From: an uncultured Clostridia bacterium
GTDB taxonomy: Bacteria > Bacillota > Clostridia > Christensenellales > Aristaeellaceae
Assembly: GCA_934621505.1 (NCBI GenBank)
Contig: CAKTUU010000001.1
Location: 186,001 to 250,000 of the forward strand
Direction: 5' to 3'
Length of the DNA stretch: 64,000 nucleotides
Part shown: positions 25,673 to 33,489 of the stretch, one piece after another
Position numbering within the stretch: the stretch's first letter is position 1
Layout of the letters: each line of letters starts with the position of its first letter
Translations under genes and position numbers: made by a program
Notes under the pieces: model-generated
The model's database searches: none
Told to the model about the DNA's origin: nothing
What the model saw: only the letters and a program-made list of their open reading frames with translations

Positions 25673-26594
25673 GGCCGTCGGCGATTTCGATGAGGTAGGG
25701 CGGACGGCGGCGGGACGCGTCAAAGGTGCGCCAGAGATAGTTGCCCAGCAGCCCAAGGGTCATCATGATAATGCCAAAGGAAAGCAGCTGGAAGATGAAC
25801 ATCATGGTCCAGCCGGTAACATGAATGCTGCCCCGCAGTTTGGAAATCAAAGCGTCAATGGCCCAAATCAGGCTGCCGATGACCGACAGCACCCCAAGCC
25901 CGGTGATAAAGGTGATGGGCACGGTGGAAAAGCTGAACAGGGTGTCCATGACCAGACGAATTTTCTTTTTCAGCGTCCAGCGGCTTTTGCCGATTTTGCG
26001 CTCCCGGCGGATGTAGGTAACCGTGCCGGTGGTAAAGCCGCTCCACAAAATCTGGCCGTCCAGAGCGCTGTTGGGCTCGTCCATGCGGCGCAACACCTCG
26101 ATGACCTTGCGGTCCAGCAAAAACACGTCAAAGCCCTTTTTGGGCATGTTGGGCAGGGCAAACCGGCGGGTGATGCCGTAATATAAATCCGCAAAAAACT
26201 CCTGAACCCTGCTTTCCTCGCGGCCTTCCCGCACGGCCAGCACCACGTTGCAGCCCTGCCGCCAGCGCTGGTACATTTCCAAAAGCATCTCCGTGGGCTC
26301 CTGCAGGTCGGCGGCCTTGACCACGGCGCAGTCGCCGGTGGCCTGACACAGGCCGCACAGCACCGCCGCGTCGCTGCCAAAATTGCGGCTCAGACGGAAA
26401 ATGCGGATGTGCCTGTCCTGTCTGGCCAGCTGCTGCATCACCTGATAGCTGTTGTCGCCGCTGCCATCGTCCACAAAGATCAATTCGTAATCAAAATCAA
26501 TCCGGTCAATCAGCTTTTCCTTCAGGTCGTCGTACAGCGGCGGCAGGTTGTCCGCGTTGTAGTAGACGGGAATGACCACAGACAGTTTAGGCAC
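25620..26594 (-). CDS. GtrB-type family 2 glycosyltransferase, membrane-anchored
   Basis: 324 residues. The GT-A fold begins VVIPVYYNADN, with EYELIFVDDGSGDNS-like acidic motifs and KAADLQEP in the position of the DxD/DADLQ motif. Two helices at about 226-250 and 263-287 anchor it. Such enzymes load a sugar onto undecaprenyl phosphate. It follows three sugar-nucleotide genes and overlaps the ketoisomerase gene by 8 bp, so the 3-acylamido sugar made there is the likely donor. The last 17 codons and the stop come from unit 4 of the F3 array, so the natural C-terminus has probably been replaced. Confidence 0.9.
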   Translation of the reverse strand: MPKLSVVIPVYYNADNLPPLYDDLKEKLIDRIDFDYELIFVDDGSGDNSYQVMQQLARQDRHIRIFRLSRNFGSDAAVLCGLCQATGDCAVVKAADLQEPTEMLLEMYQRWRQGCNVVLAVREGREESRVQEFFADLYYGITRRFALPNMPKKGFDVFLLDRKVIEVLRRMDEPNSALDGQILWSGFTTGTVTYIRRERKIGKSRWTLKKKIRLVMDTLFSFSTVPITFITGLGVLSVIGSLIWAIDALISKLRGSIHVTGWTMMFIFQLLSFGIIMMTLGLLGNYLWRTFDASRRRPPYLIEIADGQRQGSALDPAHEDADVH

Positions 26595-26997
26595 GGCCGC
26601 TTACCTCCCGCACAAAGGCGTCGTAATCCCGAATGTACTCGCCGGGATCGTAGGCCTCGCTGGACAGTACCAGCAGCACGCTGTCCGGCGAAAAATCGTA
26701 CATGTCCTTCCAGATCATTTTGGGCAGGTACAGGCCGGTGTGGGGCCGGTTGATGGAAAACACCGCCTCGTTGCCCAGCCCGTCCCGGGCGCGCACCTTG
26801 CTTTGCCCCGCCACGTTGATCAGCACAAATTCGCTTTTGCGGTTGGCGTGGCAGCCCCGCACCACATCCGGGTCGGAACCGTAGATGTAAAAAACCCGCT
26901 TGATGTCGAAGGGAATATCCTTCTGCCCCTCCACCACCACCAGGTGGCCCCGGTCGTCGCCGTGCTGGGGAAATTCAAGCATTTGTACGTTCATCAT
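26587..26997 (-). CDS. dTDP-4-oxo-6-deoxyhexose 3,4-ketoisomerase (FdtA/QdtA type)
   Basis: 136 residues, the usual length for this cupin enzyme. I take ATG 26997, whose upstream AGGAGG is 9 bp away; it forms TGATG with the stop of the previous gene. Family residues are visible: DDRGHLVVVE, RVFYIYG, VRGCHANRK (catalytic His region) and the NRPHTGLYLP segment. The enzyme converts dTDP-4-keto-6-deoxyglucose to the 3-keto sugar that the adjacent aminotransferase would aminate. FdtA and QdtA differ in product stereochemistry at C4, which cannot be decided by eye. Confidence 0.9.
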   Translation of the reverse strand: MMNVQMLEFPQHGDDRGHLVVVEGQKDIPFDIKRVFYIYGSDPDVVRGCHANRKSEFVLINVAGQSKVRARDGLGNEAVFSINRPHTGLYLPKMIWKDMYDFSPDSVLLVLSSEAYDPGEYIRDYDAFVREVSGRA

Positions 26998-28001
26998 CAG
27001 GCTTGGCCTCCTTTTTTGTAGCGGCGGGTGTAAATGCGGTTCAGGGAATGCAAAGCGCCGTAGCCTTCCTTGTTTTGAATCAGGCCGGTGTTCAGCACCC
27101 TTCCCCGGTCGTGGGTGCTGGTGCCGAAGGATACCTTCGCGCAGCCCCGGGAAAGGGCGGCGCGGATAACGCTGTCGTACAGACAGGTGCTGACCCCTCT
27201 GGCCGCCGGATGGGTGGCCAGATACTGGGTATGCAGCACATTGGTTTGCGCGAAGAAGAACAAAAACGCCCCGGCGCATAATTCGTTTTGATCGTTGTAT
27301 ACGCCCAGCACGGCGCACTCCGCCGCCAGACGGTCAAGCACAAAATCCCGCAGCTCGGACAGGGTATGCACCGGTTTGGCGTCAAATTTTTGTAGGTTCA
27401 GGCACAGCAGGTCGTAAAAGGCGGAAAGACCGGCTTCGTCCGGAATGGGCGCGTCGTGGTAACCCGCTTTTTCACACTTTTTCAGGTCGTAGCGCTTGTT
27501 GAAGGAATAGTCCGCCCGCAGCTGGTCGTAGGGCTTGCACAGAGGCAGATAGGCGGCGATTTCCAGCTCATCCGTATAGCCCGCGTGATACAGGGCGTAT
27601 TGCAGCGCGTCCGTAGGCAGCGAGGCGAACAGGTCGCTGGTGATTTTCAGCTCCGCCGCGGCGTACCGCCGGACCCAGCAGTCGTCCAGCGCCTCTATCA
27701 TTTCCACCAGCTTGGGGGCGCGCAGCAGGGCGGGGGCGATCACCGGGCCGCCAAAGGTGCTGCCCGGATGGGAGCGCAGCCAGAGCTGCCCGTCGATCAT
27801 CTGCTCGGCGGCGGGCACGGCGGCCACCAGCTCCTGCCCTTCCAGCACCATTACGCTGGCATCCGTAAAGCGCCCCTGTGGATGATAGCTTAAAAAGCGC
27901 CGGCTTTGCAGAAAGGTGCCGTTGGCGCTGTGGTTCAGCACAAAATCATCCCAGCGCGCCGCGTGATCCGGGGTATAGGGGACAACGGTCAGTTTACTCA
28001 T
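26997..28001 (-). CDS. GNAT/FemAB-like acyltransferase
   Basis: 334 residues. The fold is the duplicated GNAT of the FemAB/peptidoglycan-bridge type: NGTFLQSRRFLSYHP at the start and GVYNDQNELCAGAFLFFF with QYLATHPAARGVSTCLYD in the second half. These families transfer acyl or aminoacyl groups to amines. Placed between the aminotransferase and the ketoisomerase of a 3-amino-sugar pathway, it probably acylates the sugar amine, replacing the hexapeptide acetyltransferase FdtC/QdtC normally found there. The acyl group is unknown. The gene lies 9 bp after the aminotransferase and overlaps the next gene by one base. Confidence 0.78.
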   Translation of the reverse strand: MSKLTVVPYTPDHAARWDDFVLNHSANGTFLQSRRFLSYHPQGRFTDASVMVLEGQELVAAVPAAEQMIDGQLWLRSHPGSTFGGPVIAPALLRAPKLVEMIEALDDCWVRRYAAAELKITSDLFASLPTDALQYALYHAGYTDELEIAAYLPLCKPYDQLRADYSFNKRYDLKKCEKAGYHDAPIPDEAGLSAFYDLLCLNLQKFDAKPVHTLSELRDFVLDRLAAECAVLGVYNDQNELCAGAFLFFFAQTNVLHTQYLATHPAARGVSTCLYDSVIRAALSRGCAKVSFGTSTHDRGRVLNTGLIQNKEGYGALHSLNRIYTRRYKKGGQA

Positions 28002-28010
28002 AACGCTCCT

Positions 28011-29129
28011 TTAGGGCCGAAAGGCATTGATCAGTTCAATAACCCGCCGCTGGTTTTCCGGCGTATAGCCATTGTACATGGGCAGGCTCAGCACCTGATC
28101 CGCGTATTGCTCCGCAATGGGAAAGTCGCCCCGATGGTAGCCCAGGCTGGCATAAGCCTTGCTCAGGTGGGGAGGGATGGGATAGTGCACCTCGGTGCCC
28201 ACGCCGTTTTGCCGCAGGTACTGGCGCAGCTGATCCCGGTAGGGGGTATGAATGACAAACTGGTGCCAGGTGCTTACCACGCCGGGGCGTACCCTGGGCA
28301 GGGCCAGATAGTCCGTGCGGATTCCCTCCATGTACCGGCTGGCGATGACCGCCCGTTCCGCGTTGATCTGGTCCAGATATTGCAGCTTGACCCGCAGCAG
28401 GCCCGCCTGCAATTCGTGCAGGCGGCTGTTGGTGCCTACCACCTCGTTTTGATAATGCACCTTGCTGCCGTAATTGCGGAAGGTGCGGCAGCGGTCGGCA
28501 ATGTCGTCGTCATTGGTGGTGATGCAGCCGCCCTCGCCAAAAGCGCCCAGTCCCTTGGTGGGGTAAAAGCTGAAGCAGCCGATGCGGCCAAAGCTGCCCG
28601 CCTGCCTGCCGCGCCAGGTGGTGCCGTGGCTTTGGGCGCAGTCCTCCACCAGAATCAGGTTGTGATGGGCGCAGATCTCCCCCAGCTTGTCCATATCGCA
28701 GGTCTGGCCGTACAGATGCACCGCCAGAATGGCGCGGGTAGCTGGGGTAACGGCCGCTTCCACCTTATCCGCGTCCAGGTTGTCATACTCGTCCGGCTCC
28801 ACAAACACGGGGGTGGCTCCGTTGATGGTAATGCCCATAACGCAGGCGATATAGGCGTTGGAGCAGACGATTACCTCGTCCCCCGGCCCCATGTTCAGCA
28901 GGCGAAAGGCAATCCACAGCGCGTCCAGGCCGCTGGCCAGACCCACACAGTGCTTTACCCCCACATAATCGGCAAACTCACGCTCAAAGGATTTTACCTC
29001 ATTACCCAGCACATACCACCCGCTGCGCAAAACCTCCACGGCCTTTTGCTCATATTCGGCGGCGTGCTGCATATAGGCGGCCTTTAAATCATTAACGGGA
29101 ATGGTTACAGGCGGCAAAACTTGGCTCAT
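28011..29129 (-). CDS. DegT/DnrJ/EryC1 sugar aminotransferase (FdtB/QdtB type)
   Basis: 372 residues from ATG 29129 (AAGGAG upstream). The PLP lysine is Lys192 in FYPTKGLGAFGEGG; the cofactor loops HLYGQTCDM and VEDCAQSHG are intact. The N-terminus VTIPVNDLKAAYMQHAAE is typical of the FdtB/QdtB branch. With the downstream ketoisomerase it should aminate dTDP-3-keto-6-deoxyhexose at C3. It is the first gene of a four-gene operon driven by a consensus promoter. Confidence 0.92.
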   Translation of the reverse strand: MSQVLPPVTIPVNDLKAAYMQHAAEYEQKAVEVLRSGWYVLGNEVKSFEREFADYVGVKHCVGLASGLDALWIAFRLLNMGPGDEVIVCSNAYIACVMGITINGATPVFVEPDEYDNLDADKVEAAVTPATRAILAVHLYGQTCDMDKLGEICAHHNLILVEDCAQSHGTTWRGRQAGSFGRIGCFSFYPTKGLGAFGEGGCITTNDDDIADRCRTFRNYGSKVHYQNEVVGTNSRLHELQAGLLRVKLQYLDQINAERAVIASRYMEGIRTDYLALPRVRPGVVSTWHQFVIHTPYRDQLRQYLRQNGVGTEVHYPIPPHLSKAYASLGYHRGDFPIAEQYADQVLSLPMYNGYTPENQRRVIELINAFRP

Positions 29130-29184
29130 GACAATCTCCTTATCTTTCCGGCCGCACAAAAAACGGCCCAACTTTCCTACTTTT

Positions 29185-29212
29185 ATTATAGCGTGAAGGC
29201 GAAAAATGTCAA
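29185..29212 (-). promoter_or_regulatory. Promoter of the 3-acylamido-sugar operon
   Basis: Minus strand: TTGACA, 16 bp, TATAAT, both consensus, about 55 bp before the start codon at 29129. Confidence 0.85.
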
Positions 29213-29220
29213 TCGGCATG

Positions 29221-29268
29221 GGGCGCGCATTCGCCTCTGAGGAGGCGTCTGCTCTTTATAACCCACAA
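29221..29268 (+). repeat. F2 repeat fragment
   Basis: Contains CGCCTCTGAGGAGGCG and AACCCACA. It closely matches the minus strand of 55577-55628, where the hairpin and flanks recur. It is a fragment of the modular F2 family. Confidence 0.65.
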
Positions 29269-29381
29269 GCTGGCGTGCTGCTCGCTCAGTGGGAGGGTAA
29301 CACCCCGCCAGCCGCAAATGGGGCATCTGGCGGGGCGTACAGGCTGTTGCATCGTTCTTAGCAAAGGCTCCCTTGTCCGCC

Positions 29382-29410
29382 TTGCGCATCCATCCCTTTT
29401 GGGTTACAAT
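29382..29410 (+). promoter_or_regulatory. Promoter of gtrA
   Basis: TTGCGC, 17 bp, TACAAT, 37 bp before the start codon at 29447. Confidence 0.65.
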
Positions 29411-29446
29411 GGAAAACGCACTTTCTGTCAGGAGGTTTTTTCCGGG

Positions 29447-29881
29447 ATGCAGCGTTTTCGTAGCTGGATCGCCCAGACCCCTTGGGCGGCCAAACTGTGG
29501 CAGTTTATCAAATTTGGCGTGGTGGGCGTGAGCAATACCCTCATTTCCATCGGGGTGTATCAGCTGTGCGTGCATGGACTGGGCTGGCCCTATCTGCTGG
29601 CGAACGCCTGCGGCCTGGTCGTCAGCGTTATGAACGCCTATTATTGGAACAACCGGGTGGTCTTTGGCCAGGGCGAAAAAAAGACTCCGGGGCAGCACCT
29701 GCTGGGGTATTTGAAGTCCCTGACGGCATATGGCGGCACCTTTCTGCTGGATTCCGCCCTGCTGGTATTCTGGGTGGAGGTTGTGCACACCGGGGAAACC
29801 CTGGCGCCCTTCCTGAATTTGTGCGTCACCATTCCCCTGAATTTTCTGGTCAACAAATACTGGACCTTCCGCAAGAAATGA
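29447..29881 (+). CDS. GtrA-family small membrane protein
   Basis: 144 residues with four membrane helices. Starts at ATG 29447; AGGAGG is 12 bp upstream. The GtrA signature is clear: FIKFGVVGVSNTLISIGVY in helix one and NFLVNKYWTF at the end. GtrA proteins are thought to flip undecaprenyl-phosphate-linked sugars across the membrane. It is divergent from the operon with a GtrB-like enzyme and 11 bp upstream of the LTA-synthase-like gene, suggesting a role in glycosylating a teichoic-acid-like polymer. Confidence 0.9.
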   Translation: MQRFRSWIAQTPWAAKLWQFIKFGVVGVSNTLISIGVYQLCVHGLGWPYLLANACGLVVSVMNAYYWNNRVVFGQGEKKTPGQHLLGYLKSLTAYGGTFLLDSALLVFWVEVVHTGETLAPFLNLCVTIPLNFLVNKYWTFRKK

Positions 29882-29892
29882 GGCCGCATGGG

Positions 29893-32211
29893 ATGAAAAA
29901 GAAAATCAAAACGCCCTCCCTGCAAGAGGTGTTATTTGTGCTGGCGGGCGCGCTGCTGCCGGTACTTACGCTGGAAGCCTTTTCCCGAGGCAGCCTGTGG
30001 AGCGTGTTTGTGTGGATTGGGCAGGAGCCCAAGCTGTTTTTGATGAACGCCGCCTTTTGGCTGGGCCTGTGCCTGGCTGGCTGCGCCCTGCGGGGCTGGC
30101 GGCTGCGGGGTGGGCTGCTGATTGGCCTCACCGGCGTGGCGGCGCTGGCGGGTGTGGCCAACCGCTACAAAATGCTGTTTCGGATGGAGCCTGTGCTGCT
30201 GACGGACCTGTGGCAGATTGGCGACGCGATGACCACCGTGGGCACGCTGGATTTTAACATTAACCGGACGGAGCTTTGGCTGATTGGCGCTTGCACCGTT
30301 TTGCTGATTGTCCTGTGGGTGTGGCTGATGCGGGGACAAAAACGCCGCCGCAGCCTGATTGCCGTGGCGGTAGGACTGGCGCTGGTGCTGGTGCTGCCCG
30401 GGTTGTGCACGTTTCAGCGGGGCGGCGGGGACAAGCGGTCGGACATGATGGAGCACGCAAAGGGCGAAGGCACGCTGTACGCCATGTTCGCGGCGGAAAA
30501 CTACCGTCTGGTCCGTCTGCGCATCGACTATGACGAGGATGAGGTGCGGTCCGTCTACCGGGACTTGCAGGCCGCCACCCCAGCCGCCAGTGAAGAAAAG
30601 CCCAATGTGATTGTGGTTTTGTCCGAAAGCTGGTCGGACGAGGCCTGGCTGTCCCAATATGTGAACCTGACCCGGGAACTGACGCCCTTTTACAATCAGC
30701 TGGTGCAAACCTGCCAGACCGGACATCTTTATGTGCCCAAGCTGGGGGGCGGCACCAGTGAAACGGAGTTTGAGGTGCTTACGGGCCTGCGCAGCCAGTA
30801 CAGCTGCAACCCCTATTCCATGGGCCTGCCGCCCATAAACAGCCTGGCCAGCGTGCTGCGCGCTCAGGGGTATACCTCCAGCGCCATTCACTGGTTCCAG
30901 GGGGTGTACTACAACCGCTACCGCAACCTGCGCATGGAGGGCTTTGACGCTTTTTTCACCACGGACACCACCCGTCGGGATTTTACCCATATCAGTACCT
31001 ACATCAGCGACCGGGACCATTACAACGCCGTGCTGGAAAGAATGAACCAGACCGACGGCCCGGATTTTGTGTTTGTGATGACCATGCAGAACCACGGCGG
31101 GTACGATTACAACGACTGCCGCCAGCTGTACGGCGCGGACGAGCCCTTTACCGGGGATTTCAGCGACCATACCCGGCTGGTACTCAGCAACTACTGCTGC
31201 CTGATGCGGCAGACCGACGCGGCGCTGAAGGATTTCCTTTCCGCGCTGGAACAGTCCGACGAGCCTACGGTGGTGGCCTGGTTTGGCGACCATATTCCCC
31301 CGTTCGGCACGGATGTGTATGAGGAACTGGGCATCCCCACCACCGGCGACGCGGGACACCTGACCCCCTATTTTATCTGGTCCAATCAGGGCAACACGCC
31401 CGTAACGGCCGATATGTACGCCAACGAGATGGGGGCCTGTACGCTGTCTGTGGCCGGGGTGAATAACGACCCCTTTTTGACCTATGTGGATACCCTGCGC
31501 CGGTCCGGCGAGGGTCAGCCCCTGACCTCCAGGGGCCGGGGGGACGAGCGGTATGATCTGCTCAGTTACGACGCGCTGTTTGGCAAGCAGTACGCCTATC
31601 AGGAAGGAAACATCCACCCGGAAAACCCCAATATGCAGATTGGCGGCGACATGCACATGCAGCGCCTGCAAGCCGTCCAGCTGGCGGACAGTGTGTTTGT
31701 GCGCCCGGCGGTTCAGGGCTGGATGCAGGCTTCCACGCTGGTTAATGGCGGCAAGGAACAGGCGGACGACGCCCTGCCGCTGGACGCCACCGGGCTGGAG
31801 CTGAGCTACCGCCTGTACGGACCCAACGGCAGCCTGCTGAACGAAAGCAACACCCTGTCCTATGAGAATATAGCGGAATTGCTGGCAGACAGCGACCCGC
31901 TGCCGGTGGAAACGGTGGATTTAACCCGGGACGATTTCAGCCAGATTGAAAGCCGGTGGAACAAGGACTATCAGGTGTACCGTTCCGCCCAAACCTATCC
32001 GGCCTGGCGCGCCCTGTCCCTGCTTGCGGAGGGAACCCACTGGCGGCGGATGGACAACTATTATGCCATCACCGGCGGGCTGCAATACGCCTTCAGCACC
32101 GAAGGGTGGTTGTATCTGGCCATTCCCAAGGAAAGGCTGAACGGTTACGACAGCCAGGCCGTGCGGGACTGGATGCAAAGCGCCGGTACGGAGCTGGTGC
32201 TGGTACAATAA
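29893..32211 (+). CDS. LTA-synthase-like sulfatase-family phosphoglycerol transferase
   Basis: 772 residues, starting at ATG 29893. Five N-terminal membrane helices (to about residue 180) precede an extracellular sulfatase-fold domain. Key sites: VVLSESWSD (metal-binding Glu), GGGTSETEFEVLTG (nucleophile Thr of the LtaS type), MQNHGGYDYND, and VAWFGDHIPP (Asp/His metal ligands). In the family the Thr is glycerophosphorylated from phosphatidylglycerol. About 170 residues follow the catalytic domain, longer than LtaS, with no clear domain. Confidence 0.92.
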   Translation: MKKKIKTPSLQEVLFVLAGALLPVLTLEAFSRGSLWSVFVWIGQEPKLFLMNAAFWLGLCLAGCALRGWRLRGGLLIGLTGVAALAGVANRYKMLFRMEPVLLTDLWQIGDAMTTVGTLDFNINRTELWLIGACTVLLIVLWVWLMRGQKRRRSLIAVAVGLALVLVLPGLCTFQRGGGDKRSDMMEHAKGEGTLYAMFAAENYRLVRLRIDYDEDEVRSVYRDLQAATPAASEEKPNVIVVLSESWSDEAWLSQYVNLTRELTPFYNQLVQTCQTGHLYVPKLGGGTSETEFEVLTGLRSQYSCNPYSMGLPPINSLASVLRAQGYTSSAIHWFQGVYYNRYRNLRMEGFDAFFTTDTTRRDFTHISTYISDRDHYNAVLERMNQTDGPDFVFVMTMQNHGGYDYNDCRQLYGADEPFTGDFSDHTRLVLSNYCCLMRQTDAALKDFLSALEQSDEPTVVAWFGDHIPPFGTDVYEELGIPTTGDAGHLTPYFIWSNQGNTPVTADMYANEMGACTLSVAGVNNDPFLTYVDTLRRSGEGQPLTSRGRGDERYDLLSYDALFGKQYAYQEGNIHPENPNMQIGGDMHMQRLQAVQLADSVFVRPAVQGWMQASTLVNGGKEQADDALPLDATGLELSYRLYGPNGSLLNESNTLSYENIAELLADSDPLPVETVDLTRDDFSQIESRWNKDYQVYRSAQTYPAWRALSLLAEGTHWRRMDNYYAITGGLQYAFSTEGWLYLAIPKERLNGYDSQAVRDWMQSAGTELVLVQ

Positions 32212-32261
32212 CAGTCATGTCGTTTCTGAAGGGAAAAACACCGCTTTTTTCCATTTGCCCA

Positions 32262-32291
32262 TTGCACAGCCGGCCATGGGTGGGGTATACT
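32262..32291 (+). promoter_or_regulatory. Promoter for the P-loop/CYTH gene
   Basis: TTGCAC, 18 bp, TATACT, about 50 bp before the start codon. Confidence 0.55.
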
Positions 32292-32342
32292 GTATCGAAC
32301 GGCCTTTTTATTGCCGTATCCCCGGAAGGAGAACCGTTTCAG

Positions 32343-33434
32343 ATGAAAAAGATTCATAAAATTGTGATTACCGGCGGCCCCTGCGCGGGCAAATCCACCG
32401 CCCTCAGCTGGATTCAAAACGCCTTTACCCAGCGGGGCTATACGGTGCTGTTTGTGCCGGAAACCGCTACCGAGCTGATTACCGGCGGCGTGGCTCCCTG
32501 GACCTGCGGCACCAACCTGGATTATCAGAAATGCCAGATGAAGCTGCAAATGGAAAAGGAACGCCTGTTTATGCAGGCGGCCCATACCATGGATGCGAGC
32601 AAAATTTTGATTGTGTGCGACCGTGGAGCCATGGATAACTGCGCTTACATGACCCAGGAGGAGTTTGCCCAGGTGCTGGCCTATGTGGGGGCCAACGAAT
32701 TGGAGTTGCGGGACAGCTATGACGCGGTGTTTCATCTGGTAACGGCGGCCAAGGGCGCGGAGGAATTTTACACCATGGCCAACAACGCCGCCCGCTACGA
32801 AACGCCGGAGCAGGCCGTGGCCATGGATGATAAGCTGCTGGCCGCCTGGACGGGCCATCCCCACCTGCGGGTCATTGACAACGCCTACGACTTTGGTGAT
32901 AAAATGAAGGCGCTGATTGCGGAAATCGCCTCCACCCTGGGGGAGGAGCGGGGCCCTGTGGAAAACAAGCGCCGCTTCCTGATAGAATATCCGGACATTG
33001 CCTGGCTGGAAAAGAACCCCACCTGCCGCCGGGTGGAAATCATCCAGACCTATCTGGTCAGCCAGAACGACGAGGAGGTGCGGGTGCGCCAGAGCGGCAG
33101 CAAGGGCCATTATGTGTATTACCGCACCAGCCGCCGCAGCATCCCGGGCCAAAAGGCCATTGAGGTGGAACGCCGCCTGACCAACAACGAATACCTGACC
33201 CTGCTGATGGACGCGGACACCAGCCGCCGCCAGATTCGCAAAACCCGCTTCTGCCTGACCTACAAAAACCAGTCCTTTGAGATAGACGTGTATCCCTTCT
33301 GGCAAAAGCAGGCCATTGCGGAAATTGAGCTGACCGGCGACACGGCGGACGTCAGCTTCCCGGAGGAAATTACGGTCATTCGTGAAGTAACCGGGGACAA
33401 GGATTACGAAACCAGCGCCCTGAGTATGCTGTAA
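32343..33434 (+). CDS. P-loop NTPase fused to a CYTH-like domain (Ttd14-like)
   Basis: 363 residues from ATG 32343 (AAGGAG 12 bp upstream). The N-terminal domain has a P-loop GGPCAGKST at residues 11-19 and CDRGAMDN (Walker B-like), as in the NadR/Ttd14 AAA family. From about residue 200 a CYTH-like triphosphate-tunnel region follows, with repeated basic and acidic strand motifs (EIIQTYLVS, EVRVRQSG, IEVERRLT, RKTRFCLTY, FEIDVYPFW). The same architecture occurs in Drosophila Ttd14, a GTP- and phosphatidic-acid-binding protein. The bacterial role is unknown. Confidence 0.82.
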   Translation: MKKIHKIVITGGPCAGKSTALSWIQNAFTQRGYTVLFVPETATELITGGVAPWTCGTNLDYQKCQMKLQMEKERLFMQAAHTMDASKILIVCDRGAMDNCAYMTQEEFAQVLAYVGANELELRDSYDAVFHLVTAAKGAEEFYTMANNAARYETPEQAVAMDDKLLAAWTGHPHLRVIDNAYDFGDKMKALIAEIASTLGEERGPVENKRRFLIEYPDIAWLEKNPTCRRVEIIQTYLVSQNDEEVRVRQSGSKGHYVYYRTSRRSIPGQKAIEVERRLTNNEYLTLLMDADTSRRQIRKTRFCLTYKNQSFEIDVYPFWQKQAIAEIELTGDTADVSFPEEITVIREVTGDKDYETSALSML

Positions 33435-33442
33435 AGAGAAAG

Positions 33443-33489
33443 CAGGCCCCAGACAGATTTCATTCCGTCTGGGGGCCTGCTTTTTTTTT
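33443..33489 (+). terminator. Strong intrinsic terminator
   Basis: Stem GCAGGCCCCAGAC with GTCTGGGGGCCTGC around a short loop, then nine T. It lies between convergent genes and overlaps the stop codon of the VanW gene. Confidence 0.9.

Larger units (their letters stand above)
29130..29446. other. 317-bp divergent intergenic region
   Basis: Holds the promoter of the aminotransferase operon (minus), an F2 fragment at 29221-29268, a stem-loop with arms CCCCGCCAG/CTGGCGGGG at about 29306-29339, and the gtrA promoter (plus). No coding sequence was recognised. Confidence 0.8.

Noticed and set aside
25358..26186. Two plus-strand open frames with 24-residue repeats
   Set aside because: They arise because the 72-bp repeat is a multiple of three and lacks stops in two frames. 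There is no ribosome binding site, and the second frame runs antisense through the glycosyltransferase gene.
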